NCBI RefSeq assembly: GCF_900187445.1
Contig: NZ_FYEB01000015.1
Location: 62,001 to 126,000, forward strand
Source: Pseudomonas sp. Irchel s3b2
GTDB lineage: Bacteria > Pseudomonadota > Gammaproteobacteria > Pseudomonadales > Pseudomonadaceae
Direction: 5' to 3'
Length of the DNA stretch: 64,000 nt
This document shows positions 27,233 to 35,520 of the stretch, one piece after another. The position numbers were made by a program, and so were the translations under genes. Numbering within the stretch: the first letter of the stretch is position 1; each line of letters opens with the position of its first letter. Under the pieces are notes generated by a model. That model ran no database searches and had not been told where the DNA came from. It worked only from the letters and a program-made list of their open reading frames with translations.

Positions 27233-27495
27233 CAGTAAGGTACCGGCAACGGCTTATCGGTACTCAAACTGTCTGCCCAAGCCTGGACAGACTGATGATC
27301 GATCACCCGCCCAGCATCAACGTCAGCCATTGCCTCGCGGGTAAGTCGGCTTCGTTCTTCTTCCAGATCTACCCAATCGGCAAGCGCCTGCTTCACGATC
27401 CAGCCCCGTGAGCGCTCCATCCTCGCAGCCATCTGATCGACTTTATCAGCAAGCTCCATGGGTACATGGGCAGTCAGGACTTTGGTTGCAGCCAT
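27232..27495 (-). CDS. CopG-type ribbon-helix-helix antitoxin
   Basis: An 87-residue antitoxin-like protein. The N-terminus ATKVLTAHVPMELADKVDQM and the following SRGWIVKQALADWV form a ribbon-helix-helix DNA-binding domain. The C-terminal tail (EEERSRLTREAMADVDAGRV, then WADSLSTDKPLPVPY) should wrap the toxin. ATG 27493-27495 is chosen over an upstream in-frame start because it gives the family N-terminus and is preceded by CCTGGAGAT on its strand. It likely represses its own promoter. Confidence 0.86.
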   Translation of the reverse strand: MAATKVLTAHVPMELADKVDQMAARMERSRGWIVKQALADWVDLEEERSRLTREAMADVDAGRVIDHQSVQAWADSLSTDKPLPVPY

Positions 27496-27553
27496 GATTT
27501 CATCTCCAGGAAGCAATTTTGACGAGATTTGATTAGTTTTCAATCATAGTGAT

Positions 27554-28010
27554 TTAAACCAACTCAACAACCCTTGATACGCTCCGTTCATCGCTCATCT
27601 GAACGAAGCGTTGATCATAGAGGGTCGCCATTTCCCGAATTTGTAGATTATCTGCGTTAAGCAGTGCCTTTCTCGCCACCCGCAAAAAATTCAGATTCCC
27701 ACCATCCAGTGCCTTGTGCAGCCAACCCAGCGCCTCGTCGATGCTCCCTTCATCCGCCAACACCGCTGCATAACTGAACTGTCCACGAAAATCCCCGCCG
27801 ACCGCCGAGCGTCGATACCAGTCACGAGCAGCTTGCGGATCTGCCGGACAAACCCGCCCCTCTTCCAGATAACGCCCCAGCAGGTTCATCGACTTTGCAT
27901 GCCCCCAGTTCAGCGGCGCGGCGATAAAGGCCTAGCGCTTGTACCTGATCCTCGATCACTCCACGACCAGTAGCCAGCAGATTGGCGTAATTGTCGTAAC
28001 TGACTGACAT
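27554..28010 (-). pseudogene. Sel1-repeat protein gene, frameshifted and probably shortened
   Basis: The first frame starts MSVSYDNYANLLATGRGVIE and reads a Sel1-like repeat up to RRAAELG. An extra G in the G5 run (C5 on + at about 27902-27906) then shifts the frame. With four Gs it would read on as GHAKSMNLLGRYLEEGRVCP, then a second repeat (QAARDWYRRSAVGGDFRGQF) and the end VSRVVELV. The protein would be about 150 residues, short for the family. It corresponds to the Sel1-type gene beside the piuA-piuC iron genes in P. aeruginosa; those two genes are absent here. Confidence 0.75.
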
Positions 28011-28017
28011 CAGGCCA

Positions 28018-28048
28018 AAGCCCCGTTCATCGAAGTGAACGGGGCTTT
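28018..28048. terminator. Terminator hairpin between the Sel1 remnant and the flavoreductase gene
   Basis: The perfect stem AAAGCCCCGTTCA / TGAACGGGGCTTT has a 6-base loop and is followed by T residues. It lies 8 bp upstream of the Sel1 start, so it does not terminate that gene. It is more likely a relic of a lost upstream gene. Confidence 0.7.
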
Positions 28049-28132
28049 TGTGTGTAAAAAAGAATGCTTCTCGACAACTCACGGCATAATGCGCGCCGTG
28101 ATGATAATTTTTGAACGAACAAGGCGAGCGAC

Positions 28133-30661
28133 GTGTTGAAGAAATCCCTGTTCCAGTTGCACTGGTTTTTCGGCATCAGCGCCGGACTGGTCCTGGCCCT
28201 GATGGGCATCACCGGGGCGACGGTATCGTTTCAGGATGAAATCCTGCGGGCGCTGAATCCCTCTGTGCTGCACGTCGAGAAGCAGATAGCCGGCGTGCTG
28301 CCCCCGGCTGAGCTGGTGGAAAAAATCGAAGGTGCTTCGGGCAAAACCGTCTCGATGCTCTGGGTCGAGACCGACAGCGGCAACGCCGCGCGGGTGATCT
28401 TCACCGCTCCGCCAGGCGAGCGCCGTGGGCCGATGCGTTACTTCGATCCGTACACCGCCGAGTTCATGGGTGACGTCACGGGCCAGGACTTCTTTGGCCT
28501 GATGCTGCAACTGCATCGGGTCCTGGCCATGGGCGATATCGGTCGGCAGATCACCGGCGCCTGTACGCTGATTCTGCTGTTCTTCTGCCTGTCCGGCCTG
28601 TACCTGCGCTGGCCGCGCCAGTGGAAAAGCTGGCGCGCCTGGCTGACCCTGGACTGGAATAAAAAGGGTCGTAGCTTCAACTGGGATCTGCACTCGGTGG
28701 CCGGTACCTGGTGCCTGGTGTTCTACCTTCTGGCAGCGCTGACCGGGCTGTCCTGGTCGTACGAGTGGTACAACAAAGGCCTGACCCGACTGCTTTCCGA
28801 TTCGCCGCAAAACGAACGAGTGCGCAGCGGTCGCGGCCCTGCGCCAAGTGGTCCGGCTCCCACTGCCGATTACGCCGCCATATGGAGCAGCATCTACAGC
28901 GCCGCCGGCCCTGATCTTTCATCCTACAACGTGCGTATGCCGCCCGTGGCCGGGCAACCGGCAACCGTGTTCTACCTGCTGAAGAATTCACCCCACGACC
29001 AAGCTCGGAACCAGATCACCCTCGATCCGGCGACCGGCATCATCAGCCGTCATGACCGCTACAGCGATAAGAGCCTCAAGGCGCAATTGCTGACCAGTAT
29101 TTATGCGCTGCACGTCGGCAGTTATTTCGGGATGGTCGGTCGGATAATCCTGACGATCGCCGCGCTGGCCATGCCGCTGTTTTTCATCACTGGCTGGTTG
29201 CTGTATTTGGACCGTCGACGCAAGAAACGTCAAATCAAGGATGCCCGCAAAGGCCTCGCGCAACCGGGCAGCGACGCGCCCGCATGGCTGATCGGTTTCG
29301 CCAGCCAGAGCGGATTCGCGGAGCAACTGGCCTGGCAGACCGCCGGGCAATTGCAGGCTGCCGGGTTGCCGGTGAAGGTTCAACCGTTGGCGAATGTCAG
29401 TGAACAGGACCTGCAGGATTCCAGCAACGCGCTGTTTGTGGTCAGCACCTTCGGCGACGGTGAAGCGCCCGACAGTGCCCGAGGATTCGAACGCAAAGTG
29501 CTGGGCCGTGCGCTGAGCTTCGACAGCCTTAACTATGCCGTGCTCGGCCTCGGTGACCGCCAGTATCAACACTTCTGCGGCTTCGCTCGTCGCTTGCACA
29601 CCTGGCTAGGCGAGCACGGCGGCAAGACCTTGTTCGCCCCGGTGGAAGTCGACAGCGGTGACCCCTACGCCCTGCGCCACTGGCAACAACAACTCGGCCT
29701 GCTGACGGGCCAGGCGCCGGTAGATACCTGGCAAGCGCCAAGCTACGACAACTGGACCCTGATCCGCCGCGAATTGATGAACCCGGACAGCAGCGGTTCA
29801 CCCGTGTACTTGCTCGGCCTCAGCGCCCCCACCACCAGCAGCTGGCTGGCCGGTGACCTGGTGGAAGTGCTGCCGCGCAATTGTCCGTGGGCCATCGAGC
29901 ATTTCCTCGACGGCCTGGGGATTGACGGTCGAGCCACGGTTGAGTTCGATGGCCTGTCGCAAACGCTGGAACAAGCCCTGGCCAGCCGCCAACTGCCCGA
30001 GAACCGCGCTCATCTGGTCGGCCTGCACGCGCAAGCGCTGACGGACGCCTTGGTGCCGTTGGCCATGCGCGAATATTCCATCGCCTCGATCGCCGCCGAC
30101 GGCGTGCTGGAATTGATTGTGCGTCAGGAACTGCATTCCGACGGCACCTTGGGCGTCAGTTCCGGCTGGTTGACCGAGCATGCGCCCGTGGGTAGCGGCA
30201 TCAGTTTGCGGGTGCGACGCAACAGTGGTTTCCATTTACCAAACGAGCCGGTGCCGATGATCCTGCTGGGCAACGGCACCGGACTGGCCGGGTTGCGCAG
30301 TTTGCTCAAGGCACGGATTGCCGACGGGCAGCAGCGCCAGTGGCTGCTGTTCGGCGAGCGTAATCGGGAACACGATTACCTGTGTCGCGCAGAGCTTGAG
30401 GAATGGTTGATTGCCGGGGATCTGGAACGACTGGACCTGGCGTTCTCCCGAGATCAGGCCGAGAAGATCTATGTGCAGGATCGCCTGCGCGAGTCTGCTG
30501 ACGAGTTGAAAAAGTGGCTGGCCGATGGCGCCGTGATTTACATCTGCGGCAGTTTGCAGGGGATGGCTTCAGGGGTGGATCACGTGCTTAACGAATTGCT
30601 GGGCATTGAAGAAGTCGACCGCCTGATCGAACAAGGTCGCTATCGCCGCGACGTCTACTGA
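28133..30661 (+). CDS. PepSY membrane / flavodoxin-type reductase fusion (sulfite reductase alpha-like)
   Basis: An 842-residue inner-membrane electron-transfer protein. Residues 1-370 are a PepSY-associated membrane region with about four helices (e.g. WFFGISAGLVLALMGITGAT and ILTIAALAMPLFFITGWLLY). Residues 385-520 are a flavodoxin FMN domain (ASQSGFAEQLAWQTAGQL, VSTFGDGEAPDSARGF). The remainder is an FAD/NADPH reductase (REYSIASIAADGVLELIV, LLGNGTGLAGLRSLL, YICGSLQGMASGV). Homologues sit beside iron-uptake genes and may reduce ferric siderophores. The start is GTG 28133; TTG 28136 is possible. Confidence 0.88.
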   Translation: MLKKSLFQLHWFFGISAGLVLALMGITGATVSFQDEILRALNPSVLHVEKQIAGVLPPAELVEKIEGASGKTVSMLWVETDSGNAARVIFTAPPGERRGPMRYFDPYTAEFMGDVTGQDFFGLMLQLHRVLAMGDIGRQITGACTLILLFFCLSGLYLRWPRQWKSWRAWLTLDWNKKGRSFNWDLHSVAGTWCLVFYLLAALTGLSWSYEWYNKGLTRLLSDSPQNERVRSGRGPAPSGPAPTADYAAIWSSIYSAAGPDLSSYNVRMPPVAGQPATVFYLLKNSPHDQARNQITLDPATGIISRHDRYSDKSLKAQLLTSIYALHVGSYFGMVGRIILTIAALAMPLFFITGWLLYLDRRRKKRQIKDARKGLAQPGSDAPAWLIGFASQSGFAEQLAWQTAGQLQAAGLPVKVQPLANVSEQDLQDSSNALFVVSTFGDGEAPDSARGFERKVLGRALSFDSLNYAVLGLGDRQYQHFCGFARRLHTWLGEHGGKTLFAPVEVDSGDPYALRHWQQQLGLLTGQAPVDTWQAPSYDNWTLIRRELMNPDSSGSPVYLLGLSAPTTSSWLAGDLVEVLPRNCPWAIEHFLDGLGIDGRATVEFDGLSQTLEQALASRQLPENRAHLVGLHAQALTDALVPLAMREYSIASIAADGVLELIVRQELHSDGTLGVSSGWLTEHAPVGSGISLRVRRNSGFHLPNEPVPMILLGNGTGLAGLRSLLKARIADGQQRQWLLFGERNREHDYLCRAELEEWLIAGDLERLDLAFSRDQAEKIYVQDRLRESADELKKWLADGAVIYICGSLQGMASGVDHVLNELLGIEEVDRLIEQGRYRRDVY

Positions 30662-30998
30662 CACCGCACAGCCAATGTGGGAGCGACCTGTGGCGAGGGG
30701 GCTTACCCCCGTTGATCGTTCCCACGCTCCGCGTGGGAATGCAGCCCGGGACGCTCCGCGTCCCTTTCAAGCCGAACACGGAGCGTCCGTTGAGGCATTC
30801 CCACGCAGAGCGTGGGAACGATCATGCGGCCCTCACACCGGCTGCAACGTGCGCTCCCCCCCCCCCCGCAGCACCACACTCATCTCCCCCATCTGCCCGT
30901 CGATGTTCACCTCCGAAAGCTGCGGGCCGCAGCCGAACCAGCGCCATTGCTCATCAGCCTCCAGTAACAACATGAAATAGGAAATTTCAGCGCCGCTT
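30662..30998. other. Repeat-rich gap before the bacteriocin gene
   Basis: A 337-bp gap holding a half REP (about 30675-30705), the palindromic cluster at 30712-30824, a run of twelve C at 30856-30867, and a minus-strand coding relic at 30839-31030. No promoter for the bacteriocin gene is obvious. Confidence 0.6.
30712..30824. repeat. Palindromic repeat (GATCGTTCCCACGCTCCGCGTGGGAATGC class)
   Basis: The outer arms tgatcgttcccacgctccgcgtgggaatgc and gcattcccacgcagagcgtgggaacgatca mirror each other. Inner arms gggacgctccgcgtccc and cggagcgtccg complete a compound palindrome. A degenerate half copy is at 7798-7847. Confidence 0.85.
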
Positions 30999-31030
30999 TT
31001 GGGAAACGTCCTAACGCCAGCCTCTGAGAC
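30839..31030 (-). pseudogene. Short C-terminal relic of an unidentified gene
   Basis: On the minus strand, an open frame reads SEAGVRTFPKSGAEISYFML, then ADEQWRWFGCGPQLSEVNID and VVLRGGGERTLQPV to a stop at about 30839. The composition looks like genuine protein and the stop follows a plausible C-terminus. The 5' part has been replaced by the bacteriocin gene on the other strand. The G12 tract near its end may be slippage-prone. I cannot name the family. Confidence 0.4.
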
Positions 31031-32399
31031 TTTCAGTAGGTTCGAGGCGAACCCAGACGAACAAGAAGCGCTAATGAAAAAGCTCGGTTTCCCGGACACC
31101 CCGGATTTTCTGCCCGCCCCAAGACAACAACCCACCCAGGCGCAGATACAAGCCTTCCAGGACGCCGGCGCAGCGGTAGCCGCCATTAACCGAAAGAATG
31201 AACTGGACGCCAACGCCCGCTGGGAGATGCATCAGAAAAAACAACAGGACGCCCTCAATACTCAGCCCGACTCGCAAGGTTGCGTGTTCGCCAAGAGCTG
31301 CAACCTCCCTGACGGCGTCATCAATCACAGCCACCCGAGCGGATTTGTCCCCGTAGAGAAATTGGCCGACTACGGATTATGGGCCGTGCTCGACACCGGT
31401 GCGCCGATCACAGCCGCCGGGGTCCCCCTGAAACTGGTGAGAGGCTCAGCCACGGCCGGCGCCATCGCCCAACGTCTCGGCGGCTCGCTTGCACTCGGTC
31501 TGCTATCAGGCTCCACGGCAGTGGCAGCCGGCGCAGCGCTCGGGACCGTGGCACTCCTGATGCCGAATACCCGCCTTTCCCCCGACAGCGCCTTCTACAA
31601 GAAAGAACAGTACACAGAACTGAACACCGGGCGAACCCGTGTGCGCCTCAACGTGAAGACCTTGCCGGACGGCTCCGTCAACGCCTACGGCTTCTACACC
31701 GGCGGGAAAAAAGACTGGGAATTTGTCCCGGTCATCAAGGCCACCCAAGAGGGAGAGAAATTTGTCGCCGACCTCGGCAACGGCATCGGCCTGATCTGGA
31801 CGCCTGCGGCGAACCCCGACGATATACCACGCATCCCGGCCCTCGAAGGCGCCCCGCCACTGCCAACGATATGGGTGTACCCGCCCACCGAGCAAGCCAA
31901 CAAGGCTCTGGTGAACCCGGAGCATCCGCCCGATTATCAGGACGCGATTATCTGGTTTCCTGCGGATGCGGGACTTGAACCGATCTACATCGTGCTCAAT
32001 GCCCGGTTTGAACCCGGTGGGGTTACGGGGGTGGGCGAGGATGTGTCGGGGGTTTGGCTTGCTGGGGCTGGCACTGGGTTAGGCGCTCCCATTCCGACGC
32101 GGATTGCTGACCAACTCAGGGGGAAGAGTTTCAGTAGCTTCGACACTTTCAGGAAAGCGTTCTGGATGGCGGTTGGGAGTGATGCCGAACTAGCCAGCCA
32201 ATTCAATGACAGCAACAAGGCACGAATGCTTGAAGGCATGGCACCACGCGCAAAAGCAATCGATACAGTAGGCAAACGACGATCCTTTGAACTACACCAC
32301 GGCATACCCGTTTCAGAAGGTGGAGAGGTTTACAACATCGACAACCTCAGTGCCATGACTCCGAAACATCACATTGGCACACACAGGAGCCCAAAATGA
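30999..32399 (+). CDS. Colicin-E-type HNH DNase bacteriocin with S-type pyocin domain, N-terminus apparently missing
   Basis: Up to 466 residues, counted from a TTG at 30999; ATG 31074 is equally possible. Residues about 125-275 resemble the S-type pyocin domain, with a hydrophobic segment LGLLSGSTAVAAGAALGTVA and then SVNAYGFYTGGKKDWEFVPV. The last 100 residues are a colicin E9-like DNase: GKSFSSFDTFRKAFW, FNDSNKARMLEGMAPRA, and the HNH motif ELHHGIPVSEGGEVYNIDN...PKHHIGTHR with the catalytic and metal histidines (about 433, 434, 458, 462). The large receptor-binding or PAAR-type N-terminal module is not present, so delivery is unclear. It overlaps its immunity gene by ATGA. Confidence 0.85.
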   Translation: MGNVLTPASETFSRFEANPDEQEALMKKLGFPDTPDFLPAPRQQPTQAQIQAFQDAGAAVAAINRKNELDANARWEMHQKKQQDALNTQPDSQGCVFAKSCNLPDGVINHSHPSGFVPVEKLADYGLWAVLDTGAPITAAGVPLKLVRGSATAGAIAQRLGGSLALGLLSGSTAVAAGAALGTVALLMPNTRLSPDSAFYKKEQYTELNTGRTRVRLNVKTLPDGSVNAYGFYTGGKKDWEFVPVIKATQEGEKFVADLGNGIGLIWTPAANPDDIPRIPALEGAPPLPTIWVYPPTEQANKALVNPEHPPDYQDAIIWFPADAGLEPIYIVLNARFEPGGVTGVGEDVSGVWLAGAGTGLGAPIPTRIADQLRGKSFSSFDTFRKAFWMAVGSDAELASQFNDSNKARMLEGMAPRAKAIDTVGKRRSFELHHGIPVSEGGEVYNIDNLSAMTPKHHIGTHRSPK

Positions 32400-32653
32400 T
32401 CGCACTTAAAAGCAGTCTGTCGGAATACACAGAAGACGAATTTCTGGAACTGATCAAAGAGATATGTAGCGCAGTCGGCACAGAGGAGTATCAGGACGAG
32501 CTTCTGGAGCGCTTCATCGATGCGACTGGTAACGCTGCTGCATCTGATTGGATCTACTACCCGGAGAACGGTGAGGATGATTCGCCGAAAGGCATCTTGA
32601 AAGCGGTCAAGGAATGGCGTGCAGCTCAGGGTTTGCCGGGGTTTACAGACTGA
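32396..32653 (+). CDS. Colicin E9 / pyocin-type DNase immunity protein (Im9 family)
   Basis: An 85-residue four-helix immunity protein. It begins MIALKSSLSEYTEDEFLELI. The conserved SDWIYYPENGEDDSPKGILK carries the tyrosine pair and acidic residues that contact the DNase exosite, and the end is KEWRAAQGLPGFTD. It starts inside the last codon of the nuclease gene, with AGGAG upstream, so both are made together. It protects the producer from the adjacent nuclease; intactness suggests the pair is still under selection. Confidence 0.93.
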   Translation: MIALKSSLSEYTEDEFLELIKEICSAVGTEEYQDELLERFIDATGNAAASDWIYYPENGEDDSPKGILKAVKEWRAAQGLPGFTD

Positions 32654-32723
32654 TCCTGAAAACGGAAGTCATGCCGAGGAGGCAAATGAAACCACCGACC
32701 TGATTCGATATCGGGGTGACATT

Positions 32724-32828
32724 AAAAAGATCGCAGCCGTCGACAACTCCAGATTCGATGTACGCCGCAACATCGCGGTCGAACACAATCCAGGGTAGGA
32801 GCTGCCGAAGGCTGCGATCTTTTGCTTT
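32724..32828. repeat. Inverted repeat of the GCTGCGATCTTTT class, diverged
   Basis: The segment aaaaagatcgcagccgtcgacaactcc is mirrored by ggagctgccgaaggctgcgatcttttgc about 50 bp later. The left arm has more changes than the unit at 7890-7978. It fills the gap between the immunity gene and fruA. Confidence 0.7.
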
Positions 32829-34567
32829 TAAGCCTTGACCGGCTCCAGCACCAACTCCACCGTCTCAGGCCGTTTGAGCACCGAATACGTCACCGCCGTC
32901 AGCAGACTCCCGGCCACGATCGCCAGCAGATACAACAGCGCATGGTTGATCGCATTCGGAATCAGCATCACGAACAACCCACCGTGCGGCGCCATGAGTT
33001 TGCAGCCGAAATACATCGACAACGCGCCGGTCAGTGCGCCGCCGGCGATGCTCGCCGGAATCACCCGCAGCGGGTCTTTCGCCGCAAACGGAATCGCCCC
33101 CTCGGAGATAAAGCACAACCCCAATACCAGCGCCGCTTTACCGGCTTCGCGTTCAGTCTGGGCGAACTTGCGCCGGGCAATGAACGTGGCGATGCCCAAG
33201 CCAATCGGCGGCACCATGCCGGCGGCCATGGTCGCGGCCATCGGCGCATAACTTTGCGACGCCAGCAGCCCCACCGAAAACGCGTAAGCTGCCTTGTTGA
33301 TCGGCCCGCCGAGGTCGACGCACATCATGCCGCCCAGCAATACACCGAGCAGAATGGCGTTGGTGGTGCCCATGCTGTCGAGGAAGTGTGTGAGCCCCGC
33401 GAGCATCCCGGCCACCGGTTTGCCGACCACGTAGATCATCACCAGACCGGTGAACAGGCTCGCCAGCAACGGGATGATCAGGATCGGTTTCAGTGCCTCA
33501 AGACTTTGCGGCAAGCGCGCATAGCGGTTGATCGCCTGGGCCGCATAGCCGGCAATGAAACCGGCAATGATCCCGCCGATGAAACCGGCGCCCAGGGTGC
33601 TTGCCAGCAAACCACCGATCATCCCCGGCGCCAGGCCCGGGCGGTCGGCGATCGAGTAGGCGATGTACCCCGCCAGCAGCGGCACCATCAGCTTGAACGC
33701 GGTCTCGCCGCCGATCTGCATCAGCGCTGCCGCGAGCGTGCCTTCCTCCTTGAATGCGGTGATGCCGAACACGAAGGACAAGGCGATCATCAGACCGCCC
33801 GCCACCACCATCGGCAACATGTACGACACACCGGTCAGCAAGTGTTTGTAGAGGCCTGTCTTCTCTTGCTTGGCCGGGCCTTTGGCGCCGGTCGCAGCGC
33901 TTTCCTGCTTGCCTTCGGCCAGGGCTTTGTTCAGCGTCGCTTCGGCCTGTTTCAGGGCGATGCCGGTGCCACAGCGGTAGATTTTCTTGCCGGCGAAACG
34001 CTCGGTGGCGACTTCGATGTCTGCCGCCAGCAGCACCACGTCAGCATCGGCAATCGCCTCTGCGCTGAGCGGATTGCGTGCGCCAACCGAGCCTTGGGTT
34101 TCCACTTGCAAATCGTAACCCAGGCGTTTGGCCGCTTGCTGCAAAGCTTCGGCGGCCATGAAGGTGTGGGCGACGCCGGTCGGACATGCGGTGATGGCCA
34201 CCAGGCGCGGTGCATTTTTAACCACCGCAGCAGGCTCGGCGGTGGCTTCGGGCGCGACGTAAACCTCGGCCTCTTCCACCCCGCGACGTAGCAGCGCTTC
34301 GACATCTTGCAGGGCCTGGGCCGGGGTGCTCTGGAACACACGCTTGCCGACGAACCGTGACATATCCACCGGTCCGCTGGTGACCAGCAACACCCACTCA
34401 GCGGCTTCAAGGGTCGAGGCCGACAGTTGACGTTCCGGATGGGCCGCATCAACGACTTCGACACTGGTGCTCCAGCCCTGACGCTGGGCGGCTGCATCAA
34501 GCAGACGAGCACACAGCACACTGGTGACCATGCCGTTCGGGCAGGCCGTAACAATGGCTAACTTCAT
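32828..34567 (-). CDS. fruA: PTS fructose-specific EIIBC component
   Basis: A 579-residue membrane enzyme that imports fructose as fructose-1-phosphate. Two EIIB-like domains come first: residues 1-100 with Cys9 (IVTACPNGM), then about 120-220 with the phosphorylated Cys128 (VAITACPTGVAHTFMA). The EIIC domain, with about ten helices, covers roughly 240-575 (GVSYMLPMVVAGGLMIALSF). Length and order match Pseudomonas FruA. It is the last gene of fruBKA, 11 bp after fruK. Confidence 0.96.
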   Translation of the reverse strand: MKLAIVTACPNGMVTSVLCARLLDAAAQRQGWSTSVEVVDAAHPERQLSASTLEAAEWVLLVTSGPVDMSRFVGKRVFQSTPAQALQDVEALLRRGVEEAEVYVAPEATAEPAAVVKNAPRLVAITACPTGVAHTFMAAEALQQAAKRLGYDLQVETQGSVGARNPLSAEAIADADVVLLAADIEVATERFAGKKIYRCGTGIALKQAEATLNKALAEGKQESAATGAKGPAKQEKTGLYKHLLTGVSYMLPMVVAGGLMIALSFVFGITAFKEEGTLAAALMQIGGETAFKLMVPLLAGYIAYSIADRPGLAPGMIGGLLASTLGAGFIGGIIAGFIAGYAAQAINRYARLPQSLEALKPILIIPLLASLFTGLVMIYVVGKPVAGMLAGLTHFLDSMGTTNAILLGVLLGGMMCVDLGGPINKAAYAFSVGLLASQSYAPMAATMAAGMVPPIGLGIATFIARRKFAQTEREAGKAALVLGLCFISEGAIPFAAKDPLRVIPASIAGGALTGALSMYFGCKLMAPHGGLFVMLIPNAINHALLYLLAIVAGSLLTAVTYSVLKRPETVELVLEPVKA

Positions 34568-34578
34568 GTCAAACCCTC

Positions 34579-35520
34579 TTATTGTTCTGTCAGGGGGCGC
34601 ACGCGCACGCCCTGTTCAAGCTGCGTCAGTTGCGCGGCATCGCCGATACCAAAACCGATCTGGGTGACGGCCATGGCGGCAATCGCGGTGGCGGTGCGCA
34701 AGGTTTGTTCGGGCGTATCGGCACTGAGCAATCCGTGCAGCATGCCCGCCAGCAACGAATCCCCCGCACCGACGGTGCTGACCACGCTGACCTTGGGCGG
34801 CGTGGCGTGCATGGCCGAGCCGACACTGAACCAGTTCACTCCGTCGGCACCATGGGAAATCACCACGTGCTCGATGCCATGGGCATGCAAGCGGCTCGCC
34901 GCTTCGGCTTGAGCGGTCACGGAAACCACCTCGCAATCCAGCGCCTCAGCCAGTTCTTCGGTATTGGGTTTAATCAACCATGGGCCGGCCGTCAGACCTG
35001 CGCGCAAGGCTTCACCGCTGGTGTCGAGCGCCACTTTCAAACCGCGCCTTTTCAAGCGCTGGATCAACTCGCGCAACCATTGAGGATTCACACCACGGGG
35101 CAAACTACCGGCAACGACGACGGCATCATGACCCGGTGCAATCTGGTCGAGACGATCGAGCAAAGCCTGCTGCGCCGCTTCACTGACCCTCGGCCCCGGA
35201 CCGTTGAGATCGGTGATGCGCCCATCGCTTTCCGCCAGTTTGATATTGCTGCGGGTCTCGCCGGGGACGCGGATGAATGCGTCGGTAAAACCGCGTTTGG
35301 CGAACAGGGTTTCGAACGCCTGAAGGTTGTCTTCCCCGAGAAAACCGCTGACGGTCAGCTGATGACCGAGGTCGGCCAGCACCTGGGCCACGTTCACCCC
35401 TTTGCCAGCGGCGTGGGTGTGCATTTCGTCGCTGCGGTTGACCTGACCGGGTATCAGATGCGGCAACTGAACGGTGAGGTCCAGCGCCGGGTTAAGGGTC
35501 AGGGTTAAAATCTTGGCCAT
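34579..35520 (-). CDS. fruK: 1-phosphofructokinase
   Basis: A 313-residue PfkB-family kinase that phosphorylates fructose-1-phosphate to fructose-1,6-bisphosphate. It starts MAKILTLTLNPALDLTVQLP; the substrate loop AGKGVNVAQVLADLG and the catalytic-base motif TVGAGDSLLAGML near residue 250 are intact. Its ATG overlaps the fruB stop by one base (TAATG). It lowers fructose-1-phosphate, the expected FruR inducer. Confidence 0.95.
   Translation of the reverse strand: MAKILTLTLNPALDLTVQLPHLIPGQVNRSDEMHTHAAGKGVNVAQVLADLGHQLTVSGFLGEDNLQAFETLFAKRGFTDAFIRVPGETRSNIKLAESDGRITDLNGPGPRVSEAAQQALLDRLDQIAPGHDAVVVAGSLPRGVNPQWLRELIQRLKRRGLKVALDTSGEALRAGLTAGPWLIKPNTEELAEALDCEVVSVTAQAEAASRLHAHGIEHVVISHGADGVNWFSVGSAMHATPPKVSVVSTVGAGDSLLAGMLHGLLSADTPEQTLRTATAIAAMAVTQIGFGIGDAAQLTQLEQGVRVRPLTEQ

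Noticed and set aside
28095..28130. Possible Fur box before the flavoreductase gene (gatgataattttt)
   Set aside because: Only a partial match to the 19-bp Fur consensus, without clear inverted symmetry. Iron control is plausible from the family but not supported here.
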